A stretch of 64,000 nucleotides of DNA from QZKY01 sp963666295. Its GTDB lineage: Bacteria; Pseudomonadota; Gammaproteobacteria; Burkholderiales; Burkholderiaceae_D. The stretch lies in assembly GCA_963666295.1 (NCBI GenBank), contig OY762707.1, positions 1,922,001 to 1,986,000 of the forward strand, read 5' to 3'. The first letter of the stretch is position 1, and each line of letters starts with the position of its first letter. The notes below the pieces were generated by a model, which searched no databases, was not told the origin of the DNA, and worked only from the letters and a program-made list of their open reading frames with translations. Of this stretch, positions 24,124 through 33,099 are shown piece by piece. Made by a program: the position numbers and the translations under genes.

Positions 24124-25866
24124 ATGAAAAAGGTGGCAGATAAAGCAGACAAGCGTTCCATGAGCCTTTCACGTAAGCTGACTATTCTGGTTGGCAGTGC
24201 ATTGTTGGGCGTGGCTGCGATAACGGCATCATTCCTGTATTCACAGCGCGGCGCGATGGTTGAGGACAGCAAGCACGCGCTGAAACAGGTCGTGGAAACT
24301 TCGTATGGGTTGATTGCACATTATGGAGAGCTTGAGTCGAAGGGTGTATTGACTCGAATAGAGGCGCAAGAAGAGGCCAAGCAGGCTATCAAAAAATTGC
24401 GTTACAACGAAAACGATTACTTCTGGATCAATACGACAGATCAGCAGCCCAAAATGGTCATGCATCCGATCAATCCGGCGCTTGACGGCACGGATATCAG
24501 TGGCACGAAAGATCCTGACGGCAAATCCCTGTTTGTCGAGCTGGCAAAGGTAGTGCGTGACAACGGGGACGGCTTTGTGTTTTACCGCTGGGCTAAACCA
24601 GGTAAAACTGAGCCTGCGGAAAAACTATCTTACGCCAAAGGGTATGTTCCCTGGGGCTGGCTGGTTGGCTCTGGCGTATATATCGACACGATACGTGCCG
24701 CGTTTATGGAAAGCCTCGTCAAGTATTCAATTCAGGCAGCGATCCTCGGTATCTTGCTGTTCGGAATTGGCATGCTCATTGCCCGCAGCATCGTCAGGCA
24801 GCTCGGCGGAGAACCGGAGTATGCCGTTGGTATTACGCGACAAATCGCCGAAGGCGACCTGACTGTTGACATTACTCTGCGCCAAAACGACCAATCCAGC
24901 CTGTTGTATGCGCTCATGGAGATGCGCAACAGCATTGCGCATGCGGTTGGCGAGGTTCGTGCAGGCGCAGAAACGATCTCGACGGCCTCATCTGAAATCG
25001 CGGCTGGTAATCAAGACTTGTCTTCACGTACCGAGGAGCAAGCCAGTTCGCTGGAAGAAACCGCATCGTCCATGGAAGAGCTAACATCGACAGTACGTCA
25101 GAATGCTGACAATGCAAGCCAGGCTAACCAGTTGGCGCATGCCGCGACGGATGTGGCCATCCGAGGTGGCTCAGTGGTTTCGCAGGTTGTTGAAACTATG
25201 GGCGAGATTAACGAGTCCTCCAAGAAGATGTCGGACATTATTGGTGTGATTGATGGCATTGCTTTCCAGACCAATATCCTGGCGCTGAATGCAGCGGTTG
25301 AAGCTGCCCGAGCGGGTGAGCAGGGTCGCGGCTTTGCAGTGGTTGCGACCGAGGTACGTAATCTGGCACAGCGCAGTGCCGCGGCTGCGCGCGAGATCAA
25401 GGGACTGATTGACAACTCCATAGACAAGGTCGAAGCAGGTAGTGCACAGGTGGCGACGGCAGGTGCAACGATGGAAGAGGTTGTCGCCAGCATCAAGCGC
25501 GTCGATGACCTCATGGCGGAAATTACAGCTGCAAGCCAGGAGCAAAGCGATGGTATTGACCAGGTCAATCAGGCGATTATGCAAATGGATCATGTGACAC
25601 AGCAAAATGCGGCGCTGGTTGAGGAGGCAGCGGCTGCGGCCGAGTCTATGCAAGGGCAAGCTGCAAATTTAATCGAACTAGTTAGAGTGTTCAGGATTGA
25701 CGCTGGTGCACGCCCCGACCGCACGGCTCCGAAGATGGCTTCCGAGCCAGTTGTAGTGAGTGTGCCAGCAATGAAAAGTCCAGCATTATCAAGAAAGCCA
25801 ACACCGGTAAGTCGTATGCCGATCAGACCGGTGTTGGCTAACAGTGATGAATGGGAGTCCTTCTGA
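24124..25866 (+). CDS. Methyl-accepting chemotaxis protein, Cache type
   Basis: 580 residues from the ATG at 24124, which has GGGGGAG upstream. TM1 lies at about 17-38. The periplasmic single Cache-like domain has the signatures NDYFWINTTDQQPKMVMHP, DPDGKSLF and GYVPWGWLVGSGVYIDT; such domains often bind small carboxylates. TM2 (ILGILLFGIGMLIARSIV), HAMP and a canonical MCP signalling domain follow. The protein ends in the tether SDEWESF. A 36-bp relic of a similar 3' end is found upstream of cheW. Confidence 0.94.
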   Translation: MKKVADKADKRSMSLSRKLTILVGSALLGVAAITASFLYSQRGAMVEDSKHALKQVVETSYGLIAHYGELESKGVLTRIEAQEEAKQAIKKLRYNENDYFWINTTDQQPKMVMHPINPALDGTDISGTKDPDGKSLFVELAKVVRDNGDGFVFYRWAKPGKTEPAEKLSYAKGYVPWGWLVGSGVYIDTIRAAFMESLVKYSIQAAILGILLFGIGMLIARSIVRQLGGEPEYAVGITRQIAEGDLTVDITLRQNDQSSLLYALMEMRNSIAHAVGEVRAGAETISTASSEIAAGNQDLSSRTEEQASSLEETASSMEELTSTVRQNADNASQANQLAHAATDVAIRGGSVVSQVVETMGEINESSKKMSDIIGVIDGIAFQTNILALNAAVEAARAGEQGRGFAVVATEVRNLAQRSAAAAREIKGLIDNSIDKVEAGSAQVATAGATMEEVVASIKRVDDLMAEITAASQEQSDGIDQVNQAIMQMDHVTQQNAALVEEAAAAAESMQGQAANLIELVRVFRIDAGARPDRTAPKMASEPVVVSVPAMKSPALSRKPTPVSRMPIRPVLANSDEWESF

Positions 25867-25926
25867 TTATTGCCGCTAAGCCGACTGGTCGCACTCAGCA
25901 TCTCAGCGAGTAAGTGAGTCAATATC

Positions 25927-26529
25927 TCAGAGAAAGAGCTTGACCAGTTCGACAGTGGAGTTGATGTGGAGTTTGTCCATAATTCTTGCGCGGTGGTTTT
26001 CTACAGTGCGTGGGCTAAGGCCAAGTTCACCGGCAATTTTCTGGCTGGATTTCCCGTCAACCACCAACTTGATGATCTGGCGTTCTTTAGGCGTGAGTAT
26101 GTCCAAGCGGGCGCTAATGGTAAGGCGCTCTAATTGCTCTTTCTTGATTTTCTGACTATGTGCCAGCGCAAGCTGAACTTTGTGAACCAGTTCATTGCCG
26201 TTGACTGGCTTTTCCAGGAAATCGAAGGCGCCTTTCTTTAACAGTTCGACGGCGATTTTTACTTCGCCGTGTCCGGAGACAAAGATGATCGGTAGATTGG
26301 CGCCTTTTTCCAATAGTCGATTTTGTACTTCAGCACCGCTAATCGTCGGCATTCGTAAGTCAGAAAGCAGGCATTCCGCTAGTCCGTTGGGTGTATATGA
26401 GTCAAGGAATTCTGTGGCAGAAGTATAGGTGCGTATTTCCGCACCGACACTTTGGAGAAGTTCCCTGAGTGTCCAGAGAATGATTTCATCATCATCCAGT
26501 ATGTAGACGATTGAGTGGTGGGTGGTCAA
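25927..26529 (-). CDS. FixJ/NarL-type response regulator
   Basis: 200 residues. The receiver domain has phospho-acceptor Asp57 (LLSDLRMP), acidic pocket LDDDE at 11-15 and Lys in FLEKPV. The C-terminal LuxR-type helix-turn-helix has ILTPKERQIIKLVVDGKSSQ and LSPRTVENHRARIM. This arrangement is that of FixJ/TodT-like transcription regulators. No kinase is immediately adjacent; the hybrid kinase with an Hpt domain at 16912 is a possible partner. It is convergent with the second MCP gene. Confidence 0.9.
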   Translation of the reverse strand: MTTHHSIVYILDDDEIILWTLRELLQSVGAEIRTYTSATEFLDSYTPNGLAECLLSDLRMPTISGAEVQNRLLEKGANLPIIFVSGHGEVKIAVELLKKGAFDFLEKPVNGNELVHKVQLALAHSQKIKKEQLERLTISARLDILTPKERQIIKLVVDGKSSQKIAGELGLSPRTVENHRARIMDKLHINSTVELVKLFL

Positions 26530-26720
26530 AGCGCTCTTCTCTCCATACAGCAGGTAATTTCACCTTAACGGCATGAGTAATCTTACTCTTTAGATGATGA
26601 ACAAGCTAAATGACAATGGTCCAAGTAAGCAGTGGGGTGTTCCGTTTTATTGGTGCTTATTTTTCAACCACTTTATGTTGTTTTGTAGCAGTAGGATAAT
26701 GCTTGAAGGGAACAAGTAAC

Positions 26721-27290
26721 ATGAGCAAGCGCAAACCGGATGAGAAACAACCGGGTACTTCCTCTTCTGCTTGTGCCCTAGCCGGGCAGAGTACGTTAAA
26801 CGGCGGTGAATTTTCGTCTGTGATGGCTGTCAACATGACAGGCAGGGTTGCGGTTGGTTTTGCCGCCGATGGCGGTGCGGATAATGCCATGCGCGCATTC
26901 CGCTGGACAAAAGACGATGGCATGGTGAGCCTTGGAACGCTCAATGGCGGATCGCACTCTTGTGCCTATGCCGTTAGCCGGTCCGGCGATGTGGTAGTTG
27001 GCTGTTCTGCAGATGGTGCATGCGGCAATGCTGTTCGTGCCTTTCGCTGGACGAAAGAGGAGGGCATGGTTTGTCTGGGTACGCTCGACGGTGGCGATTA
27101 TGCGGAAGCGCGTAGCGTTAATGCTACGGGTGACGTGATTCTAGGCTGGTCAACTGATAGCAGCGGCACTTTTTCGGCGTTTGTTTGGACACCTGAATCT
27201 GGTATGCAGCGGTTGGATAAAACGTATGGTGACATGGCGGGTTCTCGGGCAGGATGTCAAGGCTCAGAAAAGGTGCTGGATACGCTCTGA
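26721..27290 (+). CDS. HAF-repeat protein, short
   Basis: 189 residues with three tandem units of about 48 residues, each with the pattern TLNGG-x-AxAV-x-GxVxVG-x-A-RAFRWT-x-GMVxLG, characteristic of the HAF extracellular repeat family. Unlike most relatives it shows no signal peptide, and the sequence ends soon after the third repeat in a non-repeat tail. That tail overlaps the 3' end of the convergent LapG-like gene by 27 bp, so the gene may be a truncated remnant of a longer one. Function unknown; a surface or secreted structural role is usual for the family. Confidence 0.65.
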   Translation: MSKRKPDEKQPGTSSSACALAGQSTLNGGEFSSVMAVNMTGRVAVGFAADGGADNAMRAFRWTKDDGMVSLGTLNGGSHSCAYAVSRSGDVVVGCSADGACGNAVRAFRWTKEEGMVCLGTLDGGDYAEARSVNATGDVILGWSTDSSGTFSAFVWTPESGMQRLDKTYGDMAGSRAGCQGSEKVLDTL

Positions 27291-27917
27291 GTTGGAGATT
27301 CTGTGGGAAGCGGGCAGCTTGCGCCCCTTTCCAAGCTTGCGCATGTCTTGGTCTGTTAGCCACAGGCAGCTACTGTTAAAGCCGTAGACTGGCCTCAGGT
27401 CTTTGCGCCGCGCTGCAGTTGCAGCGGCGGGATTGCCAAAGCCGTCCAGTACAATCGGATCGGTGTTCTCCGACTCGTAATAGGCCAGCACCATGTGCGG
27501 CCTGTTTTTTTGCATGGCGTAGACAATGGCCAGTTTTTCATCAGGGATGCCCATTCTTCTCAAGGCAGCATATTTGGCAATGGCGACGTCCTCACAGTCC
27601 CCTTTGAATTTGGTCAGCGTTTCTTGTGGGGTTTGCCAATAATCCGGCTTTCCCCATTGGGATAAATCAGAAGTCCACTGCACATCATTAAAGAACTGAT
27701 TGACTGTCGCCAGCTTTTCTCCGACAGGGCGGTCGGCATGCTCCAAAATTAACAATTCAAGACGTTTTATCCGCTGTGCGGCGTTGGGGTTGTATGACTT
27801 TTCTATATTGTCTAAAGGCTCTTTCGTGGAGCTTGCATTTGCATTGGCCAGCGATAATGAAAAGAAAGCGGACAGCAGACAGGCAAAAGCGCTGCGTAAA
27901 TATTTATTATGGGGCAT
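27264..27917 (-). CDS. LapG-like transglutaminase-like cysteine protease
   Basis: 217 residues from the ATG at 27917, which gives a clean signal peptide (cleavage near ANANA at 24-28). The mature part carries the triad Cys108 (KGDCEDVAIAKY), His141 (PHMVLAYY) and Asp158 (VLDGFGN), matching the bacterial transglutaminase-like cysteine proteases (DUF920). In Pseudomonas, LapG cleaves large adhesins in the periplasm and is held inactive by the c-di-GMP receptor LapD. No LapD or adhesin gene is visible here. An open frame continues upstream to 27983 without a better start. Confidence 0.82.
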   Translation of the reverse strand: MPHNKYLRSAFACLLSAFFSLSLANANASSTKEPLDNIEKSYNPNAAQRIKRLELLILEHADRPVGEKLATVNQFFNDVQWTSDLSQWGKPDYWQTPQETLTKFKGDCEDVAIAKYAALRRMGIPDEKLAIVYAMQKNRPHMVLAYYESENTDPIVLDGFGNPAAATAARRKDLRPVYGFNSSCLWLTDQDMRKLGKGRKLPASHRISNSERIQHLF

Positions 27918-28175
27918 TTTTATAGTTAACGTGGTGCTTATCAAATGATACTTTGCGTTTTTACCTTCAATTCCTGAACACACAAACTGAGTAGTTTAAG
28001 GTTTGCTTGGTTGTTTCCGCAATGCATTAATGCCGCCCGTGTGAATTTTGTGCCGAATATTGATGCTAGAACAAAGCAGGTATCTTCAGAGGTGTTTTTG
28101 TGTGCTTGGTGTTGGGCTGTTGATGCCGGACATGCTAAATTGCTGTCTTTATTTTTTAGTGATCGGGTTTCTGCC

Positions 28176-29648
28176 ATGAGCAAGCACGCCACCCCCATTG
28201 ATGCGCCTTTTCTTGGTCTGGAGCCGACGTTGGTTTGGGCGCATTTTGAGACCTTGTGCCGCATTCCGCGCCCTTCCAAACAAGAAGAAGTGCTGAGCGA
28301 TTACTTGCAAACGTGGGCACAGAACAAGGGGCTGGATTGCCTGGTTGACCAAGTGGGTAATTTGATTCTTCGCAAACCGGCTAGTGCTGGTAGGGAACAT
28401 TTGCCCGGCGTGATTTTGCAGGCGCATCTGGATATGGTTTGTCAGAAAAATAGCGGAACAGTGCATGATTTTTTGCATGACACGATTCGTCCGGTTGTAC
28501 GCGACGGTTTGATGATTGCCGAGGAAACGACACTGGGAGCCGATAACGGCATTGGCGTGGCGCTGGCGCTGGCGGTGCTTGAGGATGCGACTTTGACGCA
28601 CGGGCCGATCGAGGTTTTGCTGACCGTCGATGAAGAGGACGGTATGGGCGGCGCGAATGGTCTGGCAACCGGGATGCTGCAGGGCAAGTATGTGGTCAAC
28701 CTGGATACGGAGGCTTGGGGTGAGTTCTATCTCGGCTGTGCAGGTGGTATGGATATCTATGTGGATCGCACGGCCAGTGACGAAATGCTTCCATTCGGGT
28801 GGCAAGCCGTGCGGATTGATGTTTCTGGCTTGCGCGGCGGTCATTCCGGAATCAACATTCACGAAGGGCGCGGCAGCGCCATCAAAATTTTGTGCCGAAT
28901 CTTGTGTGCGCTTAATGCACGTTTTACTTTGCGGCTAGTGAGTTTTATTGGCGGCACGGCGCGCAACGCCTTGCCGAGAGAGGCGTCAGCCGTGGTCGCC
29001 ATACACCCCGAGAATCTGCCTGCGATCAATGAGGTGCTGAGTGAATGGCAGGAATTGCTGCGGGGTGAATTGTGCGGCGTTGATGACGGTTTGTGTGTCG
29101 CAAGTGCGCTGGATGCTGCCGATCGGGTGATGTCTTCCGTCGATCAGCGTATCTGGCTGAACTCACTGAATGCCGCGCCGCATGGCGTAAAGCGCATGTG
29201 CAGTAGTATGGACGGCGTGGTTGAAACGTCGATCAATCTGGGTATGGTCAACTTGCTGCCGAACTCGGCATCGTGCAACTTCATGGTGCGTTCCACGCTG
29301 GATAGTGCCTGCAATGCTGTTGCAGAAGAGGTGAGAAGTTTGTTTTTGCTTTCCGGTACAGAGATCAGAACAGATGGTTATTATCCCGGCTGGACGCCAA
29401 ACCCATCCTCCCCGTTGCTGGATTTGTGTTTGAAAGTGTACAAGGCTGAGTTTGGTGTCGAAGCGACAACACAAGTCATTCATGCCGGTCTGGAGTGTGG
29501 CATTATCCAGTCCAAGTACCCCGATATGGATATCATTTCGTTCGGGCCGAGTATTCACAATCCGCATGCGCCGGGTGAGTCGGTCGAGATCGACTCGGTC
29601 GCGAAATGCTGGCAACTCTTGAAGGCGATTCTGACAGCGGTAAATTAA
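28176..29648 (+). CDS. pepD: Aminoacyl-histidine dipeptidase (M20)
   Basis: 490-residue cytosolic metallopeptidase of the PepD type, cleaving Xaa-His and other dipeptides. Metal-binding and catalytic motifs are visible: LQAHLDMVCQ, TTLGADNGIGVA, TVDEEDGMGGA (Glu-Glu), NLDTE and the C-terminal ISFGPSIHNPHAPGE. The dimerisation insert LRGGHSGINIHEGRG is present. I chose the ATG at 28176 because the 55 residues encoded upstream match nothing in the family. Confidence 0.92.
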   Translation: MSKHATPIDAPFLGLEPTLVWAHFETLCRIPRPSKQEEVLSDYLQTWAQNKGLDCLVDQVGNLILRKPASAGREHLPGVILQAHLDMVCQKNSGTVHDFLHDTIRPVVRDGLMIAEETTLGADNGIGVALALAVLEDATLTHGPIEVLLTVDEEDGMGGANGLATGMLQGKYVVNLDTEAWGEFYLGCAGGMDIYVDRTASDEMLPFGWQAVRIDVSGLRGGHSGINIHEGRGSAIKILCRILCALNARFTLRLVSFIGGTARNALPREASAVVAIHPENLPAINEVLSEWQELLRGELCGVDDGLCVASALDAADRVMSSVDQRIWLNSLNAAPHGVKRMCSSMDGVVETSINLGMVNLLPNSASCNFMVRSTLDSACNAVAEEVRSLFLLSGTEIRTDGYYPGWTPNPSSPLLDLCLKVYKAEFGVEATTQVIHAGLECGIIQSKYPDMDIISFGPSIHNPHAPGESVEIDSVAKCWQLLKAILTAVN

Positions 29649-29685
29649 AGGCTGTGAGGGGGAATCGGGAGTTGTTTTGGCTATC

Positions 29686-30588
29686 CTAATCCCAGAATTC
29701 GCTTTGAGAATAAATGTTGCGGAGGTGCTCAATAAACAGGCGCACGCGGCTGGGTAAGTATTTTCGCTGTGGTACGACAGCATAGACAGGGTCATCTGTC
29801 GGGGCATACTGATCCAGCACACGGATAAGCCTGCCTTCATCAATGTCTTTCTTGACTTCCCATAGCGGTCGCAGTGCCAGCCCCAGTCCTTGCAATACCC
29901 ACTGGTAAAGTACGGAGCCGTCATTGCAAGACAGCACGCTACGCACTTTTGTGTGCTGGACTTTGCCCTCTTCCGACTTGAATCCCCAACCGCGGCTTTG
30001 GCTGTCACCAGTGAGCAACAGGCAGTCGTGGTGTTCCAGTTCATCAGGCGTCTGGGGAGCGCCACGCCTTCCGATGTATGAGGGGGCAGCCACGACAGCG
30101 CGGCCGATTTCGGTCAAGCGTACGGCTACCATGGAAGAGTCTTCCATTTCAGAGATGCGGATTGCGCAGTCAATGCCTTCGCGCGCCAAATCGACAACAC
30201 GTTCGGACAGGTCAAGTGAAATGCGCAGGTTGGGATGTATTTTCTGGAAGCTGGCAATGTGCGGCGCAACGTACAGGCGCCCAAAAGTAGCGGGTGCCAA
30301 CAAGTGCAAATGGCCACTTGCATTGGTGCTGCCACTGGCAACGGAAGACTCGGCCTCACGTAAATCCTGCAGTAGTCGCGTACAGTCCTCGTAAAAGGCG
30401 CTGCCTTCCTGAGTAAGCGTGATGCTGCGCGTGGTGCGAATAAGCAAACGTACGCCAAGACGTTTTTCCAGATTGTCCAGTCTTCGGCCAATGACGGCCG
30501 GAACGACCTCTTCTTTGCGCGCCGCTGCTGACAGGCTGCCGAGATTGACGACTTCCACAAAAGTTTCTAGTTGTTTTAGTGTGCCCAT
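29686..30588 (-). CDS. LysR-family transcriptional regulator
   Basis: 300 residues from the ATG at 30588. The N-terminal winged helix (LKQLETFVEVVNLGSLSAAA, then GRRLDNLEKRLGVRLL) is typical of LysR proteins, and the C-terminal substrate-binding domain spans about 90-300. The sequence style (SGHLHLLAPATFGRLYVAP) matches the AaeR/DmlR-like branch. Target genes are unclear: it converges with pepD, and the 585-bp upstream region holds only debris before a diguanylate cyclase gene. Confidence 0.9.
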   Translation of the reverse strand: MGTLKQLETFVEVVNLGSLSAAARKEEVVPAVIGRRLDNLEKRLGVRLLIRTTRSITLTQEGSAFYEDCTRLLQDLREAESSVASGSTNASGHLHLLAPATFGRLYVAPHIASFQKIHPNLRISLDLSERVVDLAREGIDCAIRISEMEDSSMVAVRLTEIGRAVVAAPSYIGRRGAPQTPDELEHHDCLLLTGDSQSRGWGFKSEEGKVQHTKVRSVLSCNDGSVLYQWVLQGLGLALRPLWEVKKDIDEGRLIRVLDQYAPTDDPVYAVVPQRKYLPSRVRLFIEHLRNIYSQSEFWD

Positions 30589-30590
30589 TG

Positions 30591-30616
30591 GATAACAAAA
30601 AGTAAATTCAGTTATC
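30591..30616. promoter_or_regulatory. Candidate LysR operator
   Basis: GATAAC (30591-30596) and GTTATC (30611-30616) form an inverted repeat directly upstream of the LysR start; a third GATAAC lies at 30655-30660. Placement fits an autoregulatory site. The motif assignment is inference. Confidence 0.4.
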
Positions 30617-30726
30617 AAATTTTGTCACTTTTTTACTAAAAAGTCTAGGGGTAAGATAACATAATCCCCTCCTGAGATGCACATGGGATGTATTCATACC
30701 AAGAATACGTCTGCGAAACAGGGTAA

Positions 30727-30838
30727 TTAACGGGTATTGCAATACTCACCAGAACTTAAAGTGCCTTTTACTGTTTCATCTGGGTTGTAGCTATATGCTG
30801 TTCCTGTTCCCATGTGTGTCCGACGATTAGAACCCCTA
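30727..30838 (-). pseudogene. Unassigned C-terminal gene fragment
   Basis: One minus-strand frame reads RGSNRRTHMGTGTAYSYNPD and continues ETVKGTLSSGEYCNTR before a TAA. It has no start and runs into the IS-like fragment. The Gly/Thr/Tyr-rich, Cys-containing end could be the tail of a pilin-like or other secreted protein, but I cannot assign it. Confidence 0.3.
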
Positions 30839-30898
30839 CAAGTTGTCTTGCTTCAATATCGTCACGATCTGGTTGTCTGTAAATTTCAACTTCTTCAT
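30836..30898 (-). pseudogene. IS3-family orfA N-terminal remnant
   Basis: A 20-codon ORF reading MKKLKFTDNQIVTILKQDNL then TAG. The MKK-x-x-FT-x-x-QIV-x-ILKQ pattern is the typical start of IS3-family transposase orfA. The remainder of the transposase is absent, so this is a decayed insertion scar. Confidence 0.5.
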
Positions 30899-31173
30899 GT
30901 AAAACCTTCTAACTGGAAAATCCTACTTCCGATCTCACTTGTTGCGCGGAAGGATTACCTCATTGCAACGCTTAATTCTGCTTAAAGGCCTTTTTTGTGA
31001 AAGATGACATGAATTTTGTTCGTCGGTAATGAGATGAACCAGCCAAATGGAAAACGCTACTTAATAATTCTCAAGACGGCACGAGCCCTGATGTGTTCAT
31101 ATAGCTCGAACTATCCCGTGGAATAACGAGCGTATTAACATGTACGTCAAAAAACAGGTGGGATTGTGGCGAG

Positions 31174-33099
31174 ATGAATGCAAAGCTAGAAGACAACACC
31201 AAATATCTTGTGGGGCACCGCACATTTGCCTTGGGTCTGGCATTTGTAATTCTGTTCGCTAACTTGCTTGTTTATGGCATGACATACAGGGTGCTGGCAT
31301 CCGGTCGGTATCAGTACGAAATGCGTGCAGCGGTTACCTCACAAAACGTTGCCAAGCTTCTGGAGCAGAATACCTCCAATATTATTGAAAAAATAGATGT
31401 CGCCCTATACGTGGTTGCTGATGAGTTGGGCAGGCACGTTGCATCGGGAAGGCTTAAAGCGAATCGTCTGGAGAGGTATTTGAGGGGCGCGCTTCATACC
31501 GTGCCTGAATTGGGTAGGCTTTGCATCACTGGCAAGGGCATAGATAAGGCTTATCATTGCGATGCGATTAATGGAACGCTGGTTCGGGCGACGATAGGCG
31601 GTGAGTTCCTGGATTTGCGTGATCCGTCCGTCCGTGGCTTGATTATCACGGCACCAATATCCTCCAAAGCATCAGAAAAATGGACGATTCAAATACTGCG
31701 TCGTTATAACAGTCCTGGTGGTTCGTATGCGGGCGTAGTGGGTGTCGTCATGGATCTGAATAACTTCAGCACGTATTTTTCACTGGTGAACGTGGGAGAA
31801 AAGGGACATATTGCCTTGCTGGATGGTTCGCAGGGGGTGATTGCTCGATACCCTGAGTTCAGCGATGAAGAGCGCCAGTCTTCACGACGCGGGGAATTCA
31901 TGCAAGTCTTTCAGCGCACCTTGCAAAAGAATCCCTATAAAGGAACCTATCTGGCGCACGCGGGTGGGGCAACCACGTTGGTTTCTTACCAAAAAGTGTG
32001 GAACTGGCCGCTTTTCGTACAGGTGGGTTTGTCGGAAGAGGAATATCTTGCCGATTGGCATGATGAAGTGAAATTGGGCGTGTTGCTTGCAGTTGTTTTC
32101 ACTCTGCTTACATTTGTGATTGGCTATTTGGCACACCGTCACTGCATGGTAAGGCGCAAAGTGCTGGATATGCTGGCACAAAGAGAAAGCTTGTACCGGT
32201 CATTCGCCGAAATGTCTAACGACTGGTTTTGGGAGCAGGATGAAAATCTGATTTTCACGAAGATGTCCGGAGACTTGCTTGATACGTATTGCGCCGCCCC
32301 GGAGCAATTTGTCGGAAAGACACGCTGGGAAGTGGCTGTTGATGTGCCGGAAGACAAAATGGTGCCACACAAGGCACTGGTGATGGCGCACCAGCCTTTC
32401 AAGGACTTTGAATACTCTTTCTATAATCTGCAAGGCGAAAAACGAACCATTAGCGTTAGCGGAATACCGGTATTTGACGATCAAGGACGCTTCAGTGGAT
32501 ATAGGGGGACTGGCAAGGATGTCACCGAGCGTCGGCTGTATGAGGAAAGCATTCAGCGTATGGCGCAGTATGACAGCCTGACCGGACTGCCCAACCGTGT
32601 TCTTTTCAATAACCGGATTGAAATGGCGATGAGCCTCTCAAGGCGAGACGGCCATAAGTTTGCATTGTTGTATTTCGATCTCGATAAATTCAAGCCAGTT
32701 AATGACAATTATGGGCATGATGCTGGCGACAATCTGTTGCAACAGGTTGCGCAACGCGTCTCACTGGAGTTGCGTGATGCAGATACGGTTGCGCGTCTTG
32801 GCGGAGATGAGTTCGCCATATTGCAAATGGGTGTGACACGTCGGGAAGACACCGAAGAGGTGGCAAGCCGGATTATTGCAACGCTGTCGGCACCCTTTGC
32901 CGTTGCAGGTGTGGAGGAAGAAGTCAGAATTGGTGTCAGTATTGGAATTGCCTTGTTTCCAGAAGACGCTAATTCTCGACAGCGCCTGCTCAAAGTGGCG
33001 GATACCGCCATGTACGAGGCCAAGAAAGTCAGGAACTGCTATCGCATGTATACCAGCAGCGAGCATCTCGGTGCACATAAAAACGGAGAACGAACATGA
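31174..33099 (+). CDS. Membrane sensor diguanylate cyclase
   Basis: 641 residues: TM1 at about 19-42, a periplasmic Cache-like sensor to about 300, TM2 (LGVLLAVVFTLLTFVIGYLAH), a PAS domain near 345-460 and a GGDEF domain near 470-630. The active motif GGDEF at 543-547 is intact, and an RxxD inhibitory site (RDAD) sits five residues before it, so product-inhibited c-di-GMP synthesis is predicted. No EAL domain. Its TGA overlaps the next gene by four bases, so synthesis is coupled to the PIG-L protein. Confidence 0.93.
   Translation: MNAKLEDNTKYLVGHRTFALGLAFVILFANLLVYGMTYRVLASGRYQYEMRAAVTSQNVAKLLEQNTSNIIEKIDVALYVVADELGRHVASGRLKANRLERYLRGALHTVPELGRLCITGKGIDKAYHCDAINGTLVRATIGGEFLDLRDPSVRGLIITAPISSKASEKWTIQILRRYNSPGGSYAGVVGVVMDLNNFSTYFSLVNVGEKGHIALLDGSQGVIARYPEFSDEERQSSRRGEFMQVFQRTLQKNPYKGTYLAHAGGATTLVSYQKVWNWPLFVQVGLSEEEYLADWHDEVKLGVLLAVVFTLLTFVIGYLAHRHCMVRRKVLDMLAQRESLYRSFAEMSNDWFWEQDENLIFTKMSGDLLDTYCAAPEQFVGKTRWEVAVDVPEDKMVPHKALVMAHQPFKDFEYSFYNLQGEKRTISVSGIPVFDDQGRFSGYRGTGKDVTERRLYEESIQRMAQYDSLTGLPNRVLFNNRIEMAMSLSRRDGHKFALLYFDLDKFKPVNDNYGHDAGDNLLQQVAQRVSLELRDADTVARLGGDEFAILQMGVTRREDTEEVASRIIATLSAPFAVAGVEEEVRIGVSIGIALFPEDANSRQRLLKVADTAMYEAKKVRNCYRMYTSSEHLGAHKNGERT

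Larger units (their letters stand above)
30617..31173. other. 557-bp region with degenerate gene fragments
   Basis: No intact gene. The minus strand holds an IS3-type orfA start (30836-30898) followed downstream by an unassigned coding-like fragment (30727-30838). The rest, up to the diguanylate cyclase, shows nothing recognisable. Confidence 0.5.
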
